Assembly (NCBI GenBank): GCA_963743595.1 | Contig: CAVURW010000088.1 | Span: 1-14,676 of the forward strand | Source: CAVURW01 sp963743595 | GTDB lineage: Bacteria > Verrucomicrobiota > Verrucomicrobiia > Methylacidiphilales > UBA1321 | Direction: 5' to 3' | DNA: 14,676 nucleotides | Part shown: positions 6,117 to 14,224 of the stretch, piece by piece | Position numbering within the stretch: position 1 is the stretch's first letter | Layout: every line of letters starts with the position of its first letter | The notes under the pieces: generated by a model | Databases searched by the model: none | Told to the model about the DNA's origin: nothing | Seen by the model: the letters and a program-made list of their open reading frames with translations, nothing else | Made by a program: the position numbers and the translations under genes

Positions 6117-7796
6117 TCACTTGGTGAGATGAAAAGTTTGCGTTACAGGATTGGCCGAGGAGATCCCAGGGGTTGCAGCGGAGCCCCACTGATAAGCGGT
6201 TACTTTGATTTCAAGTGGAAATTTGGCCCGCTCAGGAACATCAACGATTTTGAGCATATTACCTTCCACTACGGCCGGTCCCCAGGAAACGAAGTAGTCC
6301 GGCTTTCGGCCGGTGTCGACGGTAGCCTTCAAGGGCACGGAAATGGTCGAGGCGGGAAGGTCGTCGATCATTGGGAAGGTGATTGTCTGCGGAGTTCCAG
6401 TGTTGTGGTAGGGAACATCCAAGGTCGCGACCGCGACGGTCTCGCGGTACTTATCGTCGCCGGGATGAATTGCTCCGATGAGCACATGGACCGTGCGCCC
6501 ATTAACGCCTTCCCGATCAAAGTGGACCCGGAAGGTATTTGGCCCCGTTTGCAGCATGTTGCCGGCCCAGCCCAGGACCTGATATGTAATTCCCCCCGTC
6601 GAAGCGTGGCCTAGTTTTGTTCCGGCGGTGGATAAAGGAGCAGGAACCTCGTCGCGAAACTTGGCTTCCACTTTGAAGCTTTCACCATCGGGTTGCGGTT
6701 CGAATTTGAGCGCCTGGACAATCCAGCCGTTCCAGATCGGGGCCACGGCTCCGTCCTGAACGAACGCTAGCATCTGATCCTGCTTGCCCCGGTCCTTATC
6801 GTAGAGCGGTTGCCACGCCTTTACTTGCTCCTCGTCAAAGAACCAGAAGGCTGCGGACCGATTTCCTTGGTAAGTCTTCACCGGCGCGGATGGATATTTT
6901 TCATCCGGGTCGGTCAACCAGCCCTGATCGAACGCGACTGACTTTAAGCGGTTGTCCGTTTCCGGCAGTCGCGCCGCGACGGCCTTGTGCATGAAAAGCG
7001 CCACGTACCCAGCCATGTATGGGAACCAATTCAGATGGCCATGGCTGCGATCTTCAATGCCGTTAATCAAGGCTTCCGGCACGGCGGCTTTCGTCGCGGC
7101 AAAACGCCTCATTTGCTGGCCCCACCAAAAATCGATGATGCCTTTAGGAGGCGGGACTTCTTCGAACTGTCCTGTTACAAATAAGATGGGAATGCCGACT
7201 AAACCCGCCGTCGCGCCAGCTTCCTGGTCAGGTCCAGGGAGGCCTCCCTTGATTACGATATTGGCGAGGGTGCGGTCCGGCTTTGCCCGGGCCAGCGCGG
7301 CACAAAATTGGCTGTTACCGGAGTGGCCTACGGGAATCCAGGGCGCAGTCCGGAGTTCATCGTAACCGGAGACATCGGCGAATCGGTCCAGCATCGATTC
7401 CACGAAAGGAACCAGATTCGGACCGTCCAAGAACTTGCGGCCCCAGCTTGGCTGAAGGAAAAGGAGCGCAATTCCATCCTGCGCCGCCTCTTGGCGCATG
7501 ATTTCATCGCTACAAATTCGCCGTTCGATGATGTTGGCCGGACAGATCACGACGGCTTGAATTTTGGGCGCGTGCGGCGGAATCCAGAGGAAGGCATGGG
7601 TTTCGCCGGTCAGTTTGGTTTCATCACGCGGTGCGGGAGGGGAAGGCTGGGGATCTGCCGGGATTGTCAACCCGAATTGATAAATAGGATCTTGCGCGAA
7701 TATTTGACCTGTTCCCAACAACAGGCAGATGGCAAGACAAAAAACAAAATTGAGTCGCTCCCTTACACACAACTTTATCTGAATTCTGTTGTTCAT
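6117..7796 (-). CDS. Secreted alpha/beta hydrolase with a C-terminal beta-rich module
   Basis: A 559-residue protein with an N-terminal Sec signal (hydrophobic core FVFCLAICLLLG, cleavage probably after QIFAQ near 35). Residues ~65-275 are an alpha/beta hydrolase fold: a strand AVVICPANI, IALLFLQPSWG, the nucleophile elbow PVGHSGN (serine about 159), a strand IPILFVTGQFEE, and SHGHLNW with the probable catalytic histidine. The elbow has Asn instead of the second Gly of GxSxG. From about 340 on the sequence is beta-rich and domain-like (YQVLGWAGN, FRVHFDREG, FVSWGPAVVEG). This is likely an extracytoplasmic esterase or deacetylase-type enzyme. It is the first gene of an operon with the heparinase-like lyase; a role in stripping ester groups from the polymer the lyase cuts is plausible but only inferred from context. 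Confidence 0.75.
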   Translation of the reverse strand: MNNRIQIKLCVRERLNFVFCLAICLLLGTGQIFAQDPIYQFGLTIPADPQPSPPAPRDETKLTGETHAFLWIPPHAPKIQAVVICPANIIERRICSDEIMRQEAAQDGIALLFLQPSWGRKFLDGPNLVPFVESMLDRFADVSGYDELRTAPWIPVGHSGNSQFCAALARAKPDRTLANIVIKGGLPGPDQEAGATAGLVGIPILFVTGQFEEVPPPKGIIDFWWGQQMRRFAATKAAVPEALINGIEDRSHGHLNWFPYMAGYVALFMHKAVAARLPETDNRLKSVAFDQGWLTDPDEKYPSAPVKTYQGNRSAAFWFFDEEQVKAWQPLYDKDRGKQDQMLAFVQDGAVAPIWNGWIVQALKFEPQPDGESFKVEAKFRDEVPAPLSTAGTKLGHASTGGITYQVLGWAGNMLQTGPNTFRVHFDREGVNGRTVHVLIGAIHPGDDKYRETVAVATLDVPYHNTGTPQTITFPMIDDLPASTISVPLKATVDTGRKPDYFVSWGPAVVEGNMLKIVDVPERAKFPLEIKVTAYQWGSAATPGISSANPVTQTFHLTK

Positions 7797-8053
7797 TTAT
7801 CGGAGCACCTTACTCTTCCGTTCAACCATTCTGTTTGCTGGAAGTTGCGCCATGAACACCTGAAATGCCATTTTCTTTTTTCCCCCTGCCGAATCATTAT
7901 CGCAAATTTTTAGCTGGACGCTTATTTATCCGAATACTCTGTTTATCCCTGTGCGGGAGGATCGTGACGCCGGCCATCTCAAAGCCGCGGAAACAACGAA
8001 GCCTCGGGGCCTGCTCCTCCACGGTGGCGAGAGGTTACTGCCGTGAAGGCTCG
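7797..8053. other. Divergent intergenic region between hydrolase and GH fragment
   Basis: This 257-bp gap must carry the promoter of the minus-strand hydrolase-lyase operon and that of the + strand glycoside-hydrolase gene. I see no convincing -35/-10 pair and no operator palindrome. The reading frame open upstream of 8054 (from 7865) does not look like protein and is not called. Confidence 0.4.
8045..8049 (+). promoter_or_regulatory. Ribosome binding site for the GH95-like gene
   Basis: GAAGG lies 4 bases before the ATG at 8054. It is one of the few good Shine-Dalgarno matches in the window. It fixes the start directly before the signal peptide rather than at the upstream ATG at 7865 in the same frame. 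Confidence 0.55.
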
Positions 8054-8434
8054 ATGAAGCTGCTCGCTCAGTTCTACGGTTTTTTCGCACTGGGATGGCT
8101 GATGTTCTCGGTCGCCAGGGCTGATGACGCGCCGCCTGACCCTGCAGTGATCGGCCCGGCTCTCGCGGCGAGGGTCGTTGGAACTTATCATGACCCTCCA
8201 CGCCAGATCGTCTCTCAAAGAATCGGCGATGGCGCGGTGCTGGGAAACGGAGACCTTGGTGTGATGGCCGGCGGCCCTCCGGACAAGCTGAGGTTTTATT
8301 TCGGTAAGGCCGATTTTTGGTCGATTCAAGCTTCCATACGGATTAACGTGACCATAAACGAGCGAAGCGTCGCAAAATGTCTTCCGTGTCGGCGGTACGG
8401 GTCGAGTTGGTTCTGTATGTTGATCCGCACTTGA
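8054..8434 (+). pseudogene. Truncated N-terminus of a secreted GH95-like glycoside hydrolase
   Basis: ATG 8054 opens MKLLAQFYGFFALGWLMF followed by SVARADD, a clear signal peptide. After it come VVGTYHDPPRQIVSQRIGDG, AVLGNGDLGVMAGGPP and LRFYFGKADFWSIQ. The GNGxLGxMxxGG motif and the F(Y)xGKxDFW strand are the N-terminal signature of GH95-like alpha-fucosidase-type enzymes, where the N-terminal beta-sandwich precedes a large (alpha/alpha)6 catalytic domain. Homology stops near 8325. The remaining ~35 codons to the TGA at 8432-8434 look like random sequence, and no other frame picks up the family pattern. The 127-residue product has no catalytic domain and cannot be an active enzyme. It faces away from the hydrolase-lyase operon. 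The matching C-terminus type is at 3415-3639, on the same strand but to the left. Confidence 0.6.
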
Positions 8435-8523
8435 TTACGAATGAGAAAACTTCCTTGGCTGTAATTGTAGTGGGGCTTCTGCCGGAGGGTAGCCGAATAG
8501 CATGGAAGTCGCCGTCCCTATAG
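8377..8523 (+). CDS. Possible small or partial ORF of unknown function
   Basis: ATG 8377 to TAG 8521-8523 encodes 48 residues (MSSVSAVRVELVLYVDP...). The composition is plausible for a beta-rich protein piece (VELVLYVDP, SLAVIVVGLL) but I recognise no family. It overlaps the disordered tail of the truncated GH frame and ends just before the next secreted protein. It could equally be the residue of a deleted gene or chance. Confidence 0.2.
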   Translation: MSSVSAVRVELVLYVDPHLITNEKTSLAVIVVGLLPEGSRIAWKSPSL

Positions 8524-8537
8524 CTTTGATGATCGTT

Positions 8538-9131
8538 ATGAACTTTCGATCTAGTCTAACACTTCTGTGGGTTCTTTTTGCCTCGGGAATTTACTGTCGA
8601 GCGGATGCTCTACCTCTGAGCTTAAGCGTTTCTACTGAAAAAGGTCCGCCTTCAATTCGGGTTCCCGCCAACCCGGTCCCTTTTTCACAACGCGATTGGA
8701 GCTTCGGGAATCAGAAGAGTGAGAATTCTTTCACAGTTGTACTTCATAATCAGACGACCAAGATACTGAGATTGTCTCAAGCATCGTCACAATGGTACGG
8801 TTGCTTATCGTTCGACTTAGTGATCGAAAATAGCAAGTTATATCACATCATCAGAAGTCCCAGGATGTGGCACGCTAATGCTATCGAAGCCATTGAACTT
8901 CCCGCCAACGGGGATTATCGGGTTTCCATCGATTTTACCCAAGGGGATTGGGAGGGTCTACCCGCTGCATTTGCTGTTTCGGGGAAGAACGGCGGGACGC
9001 TTACCATCCACTTTGCCTATGATGGCGCAGATTACAAGCGAGGCGAGACTCTTAACCTTAAAACAAGGAAGGCTGAATATGTTTCTGATCCGATCGCGGT
9101 TTACGTGAGTCCTGTCTCAGCTTCGAATTAG
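8538..9131 (+). CDS. Secreted hypothetical protein
   Basis: From ATG 8538 the protein (197 residues) starts MNFRSSLTLLWVLFASGIYC with cleavage probably after CRADA, so it should be exported. The mature part is beta-rich. It has the pattern NQTTKILRLSQASSQWYG, SFDLVIEN, IIRSPRMWHANA, ELPANGDYRVSIDF and GDWEGLPA. Its end is an Ig-like run with LTIHFAYDGADY and EYVSDPIAVYVSP. The Asn/Trp/Gly arrangement resembles small immunoglobulin-like exported proteins of PVC bacteria, but I know no function. Upstream in-frame ATGs at 8502 and 8529 exist; 8538 is preferred because it sits directly at the signal peptide. There is no clear ribosome site. It does not look like a lipoprotein, because the Cys before RAD lacks a lipobox. 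Confidence 0.65.
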   Translation: MNFRSSLTLLWVLFASGIYCRADALPLSLSVSTEKGPPSIRVPANPVPFSQRDWSFGNQKSENSFTVVLHNQTTKILRLSQASSQWYGCLSFDLVIENSKLYHIIRSPRMWHANAIEAIELPANGDYRVSIDFTQGDWEGLPAAFAVSGKNGGTLTIHFAYDGADYKRGETLNLKTRKAEYVSDPIAVYVSPVSASN

Positions 9132-9593
9132 GTAGAGCCGTACTTTTTTGGAGTCGATAGATCATATATCTTGGTGTATTGGCTTTCTTTTTACGGGTGG
9201 ATAGACCCAAGCCTTTCGAGACTACGTTGCTTATTTAACACCGTCCTTGCTAGATGGAGAATTACACCTTGTCGTTTGCAATTTTGCCTAGCTTTCCTAA
9301 TTACCAGGTGCAACGCGCGTTGGCCTTGCTGACCACCCAGCAATGAAACCATCCACCAGTGATTTTAGGAGACCCTGGCTTGTGCCCCCTGCAAGCACGA
9401 AAATCACTCTAGGTTCTGGATTCTCGATTCTCGCGAGTGATCAGTTCTATTTTCGAGCCATTTTGACTATACCGACTGGAAGGGCAACCGCTTTTTGGAA
9501 GTGCGTGCTGTACGACAAGTATAACGCCCCCCATCTAAGAATGAGAAAACTCGCAAGGGATTTCCCCAGTCGAGGCATTTTCCATCGCCGAAA
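9132..9593. other. Stretch without a supported gene
   Basis: These 462 bp lie between a + strand and a minus-strand gene end, so both neighbours finish here. Open frames exist (a 30-codon one at 9254-9346 and one from 9343 running into the antisense of the next gene), but neither has a signal, ribosome site or recognisable pattern. A short hairpin (GGGT/ACCC at 9196-9209) lacks a T-run. One + frame near 9460-9500 reads HFDYTDWKGNRFLEV, which looks protein-like and may be a decayed gene scrap. Confidence 0.4.
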
Positions 9594-10985
9594 TCAGGGA
9601 ACTGAGGTCGGACTGAGCCGAGTCTTTCCTCTAAAAGACAGCTCCGCTCTAATCTGTTCTCCTGCTGTTACTGGAAACTCCGTTTCAAATTCGCCAGAGC
9701 TGCCAGGAATTGTAACGGAGTAGAGCGCCCGATTCCCCCCGTCCACCGCGTGAAATGTGAGCACAGGATGAACCCGCAGGTGCCCTTCAAGATCGAGCGT
9801 TTGCGTGACTCGAATCCACTTCGCGTTCAGCCGTTCCAAAATAAGGCAGGTGTTGTCGCCCAGCTCTGGAGTTTCCCAGATTACGCGGCGATAGTTCGGC
9901 TTAGGCAGTTCCGGCAACGAGGAGCCATCCGAGAAAACGTAGTGGTTCTGGCTTGCGTCCCAATGGATATGCAGATCCGCCACAGCCTTGACAATGGCGT
10001 TCCAGCGTCTTTGGTCGAAATGCCCCCCAGTATAAAAATCGCTGCATTCGCCATCCGGATTCAGCTCTGCCCGATAGACCGTCGCCACCAGACGCAGCAA
10101 TTGATTGGCAATGTAGCCCTTCCCGCGATCGTTCTCCATCGGATCAAATCCGTAGAGCCAACCCGGCGACGCCTCCAGTTTCGGCAAGACGCCCAGGGGA
10201 TCATCGGTGGGCCGCAGCGGTCTCGTACGCAGAACACCATTTTTCCGAAAGTAATCGATGTGGAACTCAACGGGCTCAGCTTGTCCCGCCAGAACATATC
10301 CATACACTAAGTAAATGGGCACTTCATCAATCAGGGCTGCCGGAAAAAGTGGCAATATTGTCTTGTCCTTGGGCCCTTCTGGCTCCGGTCCACCAACGCG
10401 CATTTCTGGCATATAGCCGGGCGGGCTGGGCACCTGAAACAGCAGGCGTAGCAGCAGGAAAGATTCGTATCCATCGAACCCGGACAAGCTGGAAACCCGT
10501 TCGTGTTCACTTAAGGCAGCGAGAATTTTCTCCTTGCCCATAGGGAGTAGTCGGTTTACCACCCGGATCATTGAAAGCGGATTCGATTCGTCCGCGGCGT
10601 GAATCTGCCGGAGTGCCGTTCGCAGCTCCGCTTCGCTGATGACGTTGCCCGCCGGAGGTGCGCCCCGATCGCCCCTGATATAGTTCACCTTCCCCTTAAC
10701 CAACCTAACTACACCCAGTGTGGGGAATGACAAATGTCCATCGGCCCCGTAGCCCCACAATTCCCAATCATCGCCGTAGTTATCCCCAGGATCATACGGC
10801 GTCACGATGTCGTCGGGTTTGCCAAGAATCGCAGTTACCTGTTCTGCAGACATGCCCTGATGAACCAATTCCATTTTTTTTACAAAATCGGCTCGGCTCT
10901 CCTCGGCGGATGCCTGAGAAAGGAAAAGTAGGCTCAAAAAGGCAGAAACCACTAAAACTTGGGATGTTTTAACGTGATTGAGCAT
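9594..10985 (-). CDS. Secreted protein with an N-terminal SmpA/BamE-like domain
   Basis: ATG 10985 starts MLNHVKTSQVLVVSAFLSLL and FLSQASAEES, a good signal peptide with cleavage after ASA. Residues ~35-104 (MELVHQGMSAEQVTAILGKP, DDWELWGYG, GVVRLVKGKVNYI) match the SmpA/OmlA (BamE-like) fold: helix-helix with GMSxxxVxxxLGxP, then a strand carrying a Trp and a strand ending in a basic residue. The remaining 360 residues I do not recognise. They include VPIYLVYGYVLAGQAEPVEF, a Trp-rich stretch (WLYGFDP) and a beta-rich C-terminus. At 463 residues it is far longer than real BamE, so it is not the Bam-complex lipoprotein and lacks a lipobox. An upstream GTG (11036) would add 17 residues before the signal and is disfavoured. 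It is divergent from the gene at 11080, with a 94-bp gap. Confidence 0.65.
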   Translation of the reverse strand: MLNHVKTSQVLVVSAFLSLLFLSQASAEESRADFVKKMELVHQGMSAEQVTAILGKPDDIVTPYDPGDNYGDDWELWGYGADGHLSFPTLGVVRLVKGKVNYIRGDRGAPPAGNVISEAELRTALRQIHAADESNPLSMIRVVNRLLPMGKEKILAALSEHERVSSLSGFDGYESFLLLRLLFQVPSPPGYMPEMRVGGPEPEGPKDKTILPLFPAALIDEVPIYLVYGYVLAGQAEPVEFHIDYFRKNGVLRTRPLRPTDDPLGVLPKLEASPGWLYGFDPMENDRGKGYIANQLLRLVATVYRAELNPDGECSDFYTGGHFDQRRWNAIVKAVADLHIHWDASQNHYVFSDGSSLPELPKPNYRRVIWETPELGDNTCLILERLNAKWIRVTQTLDLEGHLRVHPVLTFHAVDGGNRALYSVTIPGSSGEFETEFPVTAGEQIRAELSFRGKTRLSPTSVP

Positions 10986-11079
10986 GGGAGACGCGTAGCT
11001 TGCCGGATCCTCTATTAGAAAGCAATTATCAAACACAATTACGTTCGCGCCTTATTCAACTTTGGGTCTAGTCTGAAGC

Positions 11080-12009
11080 ATGGACGCCCGAATGATGCCC
11101 GGTTTGGTTTTCGCACTCCTGTTTATGTTTATTTTAGTCGGCACTGTCCGAGCGCAACGCGTCGACCCCTATCCGAAACCACCCACTCAATTTCTTCCTG
11201 GTCCCTCGACTGCTCAATCAGATGCCGTTTCAAATGGAGTAGGGAAGCTTTGCGAGCTGGGGTACGCAAATCCTCAAGGCTGTGAGTATCGTGAAATAGA
11301 AGTTAGGACCGACTCCTGGGGCGACTGGACAAATCTCAAAACACGGATGGGTGATTCCCAGCGCCGGAACCGAAAAGTTTGGAATCTGCTGGAACGGGCT
11401 TGTTTATCCCCTCCTCTCTGTGGGAGGTCCGGCCAATTTCCGGGTAGATGTTCAAGCGATGATGGATTCTGATAAAGCGGAGGAGGCTAAGTATATTGCT
11501 CGTACTGGACTAAAGGATTTTGGTCCCTTTCGATGGGTCAAAGCAGTGGGGGCGGAACAGGATGCCATGTCATTCGACAATCTCCTACCCATCAAAATAC
11601 CGATGGTTTATCAATTGGGCGAAGCAGATTTGGATCGGCAAATGTGATATTCGTGGAAGGGGACCGATTTACCGTAAAGTACTTGAGAATTGACGGCACT
11701 AAAGCTCAAGAATATTCTATAAATCAATCTGCCCTTACCAAAGTCGGGCAAGTACTTGTCTTTTATAATTGGAATGCGACGGCACAAGGCAGTATACCGC
11801 ACGACTTGATCCGAGACATAGCTTGTATCGGTTCAAATAAATTTGAAGGGACTTATATTCGGACGCGATATCCTAGAGTCGCAACCGTGAAGTTTTATTT
11901 ACGCCTAACCGTTCGGCCTCCTAATATATCATCTGTATTTTCAATTGAGAACGAGTATATCCTCAATAATCTAATTTTCAAAACAACGGCAACAACTAAA
12001 GTCAAGTAA
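11080..12009 (+). pseudogene. Secreted hypothetical protein broken by two compensating one-base indels
   Basis: ATG 11080 begins MDARMMPGLVFALLFMFILV and GTVRAQ, a signal peptide. Frame 1 is good to SWGDWTNLK. After the A4 run 11338-11341 the sense continues one base later as HGWVIPSAGTEKFGICWNG, VGGPANFRVDVQAMM, GPFRWVKAVGA to QLGEADL. Around 11635 it returns to the first frame as SANVIFVEGDRFTVKYLRID, SIPHDLIRDIACIG and so on, to the stop at 12007-12009. One extra A and one missing base (a G would fit: GGGA for GGA) explain everything, giving one protein of about 309 residues. Left as is, translation stops at 11472. The gene is AT-rich (23 G/C of 60 at 11701-11760), unlike its divergent neighbour. 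I recognise no family in it. Confidence 0.6.
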
Positions 12010-12122
12010 CTAATCACGGAATATCATCATAGTGTAGATCATTTAGTTAATTCTATCTGCTAAGATCCGAACCTGCTTTTCTCCCAGTGATTCCTAGTGA
12101 ATCTCGAAAGCCTTTTGAAGCC

Positions 12123-12443
12123 CTAATGACACGTTGCGAAATGCTTTCGCAACTTCCCGACACCTTTTTGCAACCTTCCGGTTATTCCAATAACGTTGTT
12201 GAAGGCATCCAAAGCTTCCACCTGATATGTGTAACTCGTACTTGGCGGCAGCTGAACATCTTCAAACGTCACCACAGGACTCGTCCCCATCTGCTGCCCG
12301 TCCCGGACCTTACCAAGAGAGCAGAAATTGCAGAGAAATTCCAGTTTAGATACGTCAGAAGTGACAGGAATATGCAATCCTGTACACCACGACAATCCAA
12401 GGTTGTTTCGCGGTGTTAGTTGTTTTACATGGTTAATGACCAC
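12123..12443 (-). pseudogene. Orphan fibronectin type III domain fragment
   Basis: On the minus strand, the segment VRDGQQMGTSPVVTFEDVQL followed by PPSTSYTYQVEALDAFNN is a standard FN3 C-half: RDG turn, TF-D strand, L-P-x-TSYTYxVxAxD. The LSW and SDVSKLEF pieces upstream in the same frame look like its N-half with a disrupted spacer. After DAFNNV the sequence loses sense, and no catalytic domain or partner module is attached. FN3 modules are usually linkers in secreted carbohydrate-active enzymes, so this is probably the remnant of such a gene. The frame's ATG at 12443 has no ribosome site. Confidence 0.5.
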
Positions 12444-12523
12444 GGATTATCGATATTCCCAATTCACTGAGGCGGGACTGTAGGTTTTTAGCATGAGCGC
12501 CAGTTAAGAAATGGCCGCATCGT

Positions 12524-14224
12524 TCACTGGGAGATGAGCCGCAATTCGCTCCCGCCGACGCTCGTACCGTGCCCCACGAGTTGCATGATGACAAATTGGC
12601 CTAGGCGATTATGAACGAAAGGATAGATTCGCAACCTGGAATCTGCATGCCATTTGATCAAGATCGTTTCATCAGGACCATGCTTGATTTTCGGATCTGG
12701 AAGGGCAGGGCCGCCACCGGGATCGGCGGTAAAGAACCACAGATTGATCGTCGTCACGTTATTTGCGTCGGGTGGTGAGCACGGCGGTTGCGCAAAGGCC
12801 ACGCCTCTCGCTTTGATCGCTGTGCCGTAGTCGGTCCAGATCAAAGGAGCTTTATCGTTTGGCGCTGCCAGGTAGGCGCCGCCCAGATTAGCCGCTTTTC
12901 CGACGGAATCGGGTGAGAGATTGCCATCAAACAAGTGCGCGATCTCTCCGTTGGGACTCTCGCTCGACGCCAGCGCCTTCACGGGTGGAGGCACGAATAG
13001 GGCCGATGGAAATGGTGCCGCCGTTACATTGACCGATCCTTGCGTTGCGGCGAGATCCGAGGAGCCCACATTGACCTTGTGATCTCCTGGAACCAAGTCG
13101 TCAAACGAAACCGTTTGAAAGGTTTCCTTTTGCCCGCTGACATCGATATGGGCATAGCGCACGACCTTGCCGTCCACTGAGACTGCAATTGGCCATGAGG
13201 TATATCGCTGTCCTGAGGTGCCAGCATTGGCGTAGGTCAGCTTCACGTTGGGGTTGCCGTTGCGAGGAGGTGCGGCCTCACAGGCGACCAGCTTGATGGA
13301 GAGCGGAACTATTTTTCCATCGGCGATATTGATTTCGCGCGGCATCACGTTGAACCCCTCGATGATCAGATGCGGTTCTGCTGCGGCCAGCAAAGCCGTG
13401 CGGTAACGAACAGTTACTTCGCGCTTTTCGTGCGGCATGAGGATCAGCGCGTTATCGGTCCAGAAGCTGGGCAGGACTTCATCGCCCTCTGGGCCAGAAA
13501 GGATCTCAGACCGGACATCGCATGCCGGAAGATCCGAGGTGTTTTCGATTCCGATCGTATCCACAGTTTCGGCACCGTCGACATGGGTCTCCTTTACCGT
13601 GCCAACTACATTCGCGGGAGCCAGCGCCTGCAATTCCCAGATAACATCGTCGTCAGCCACCCAGCGGACATCGTGATCGAGGATTTTGCCATCTGCCGTG
13701 GTCAAGGTGAGCGCGAGGAAATGGGCATGACAATCCCCGAGTTTATCGGCGAGGCTGCCGACAGGGGTGGTCGCGTCCGCAGCCGCATCGACGGTGAAGT
13801 CAGCCGTTGATTCAGGAACGCCCTGAAGGCTAACGATCTCCGCGTGCACCCGCGCCCCCTTCAATGCGTCTGGCAATGTACTGACGACCTGGATGCCGCC
13901 ATCGTCGATACTGAACTGAACGTGGATCGGTTGGAGGGCCTCCTTCATCTGGTAATAGCCGGAGTTGGGGTGAAGGTACCAGTCGAAGAGTTCCCACACC
14001 ATGGACGGCCAGGAGGCGTTCACCTTCCAAAGATGGGTGCCCGCATTGCGTGGACGCGCCTTGTTGGCCGCTTCATACACGCCCCTGTAAAACTCCCCGT
14101 CATAAAGATCGCCGATCCAAAGATACTCCATCAAATCCGGCATTGGTCCGAACTGCTGGGCGATTGCGCGATGAGTGACGTCGTAGTATCCGTCGGTGGC
14201 ATCGTGAAAACCGAAACCACGGTG
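12524..14224 (-). pseudogene. C-terminal half of a GH2 exo-beta-glucosaminidase-like enzyme (N-terminus lost)
   Basis: From about 14224 leftward the minus strand reads GFHDATDGYYDVTHRAI, QFGPMPDLMEYLWIGDL, YEAANKARPRNAGTHLWKVN and ASWPSMVWELFDWYLHPNSG, then LQPIHVQFS. This is the end of the TIM barrel and the following beta-domains of the CsxA-type GH2 family (exo-beta-D-glucosaminidase and relatives). Later domains are Ig-like, and the last ~150 residues (GEIAHLFDGNLSPDS, IWTDYGTAIKARGVAFAQ) look like a discoidin/F5-8C carbohydrate-binding module. The protein ends at TGA 12524. Everything before the HDAT strand is missing, including the Rossmann-like N-domain, the sandwich domain and both catalytic glutamates. 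The open frame to 14293 adds ~23 residues that are merely antisense to the glycosyltransferase. No signal peptide remains, so it is inactive as it stands. Confidence 0.7.

Noticed and set aside
7865..8053. In-frame 5' extension of the GH95-like N-terminus
   Set aside because: The extension has no protein-like pattern, and the signal peptide plus a good Shine-Dalgarno place the start at 8054.
9254..9346. 30-codon + strand frame (MENYTLSFAILPSFPNYQ)
   Set aside because: Too short, with no ribosome site and no context to support it as a gene.
9343..9723. 126-codon + strand open frame
   Set aside because: Its last third is antisense to the well-supported minus-strand gene ending at 9594, and the first part has no recognisable motif or ribosome site.
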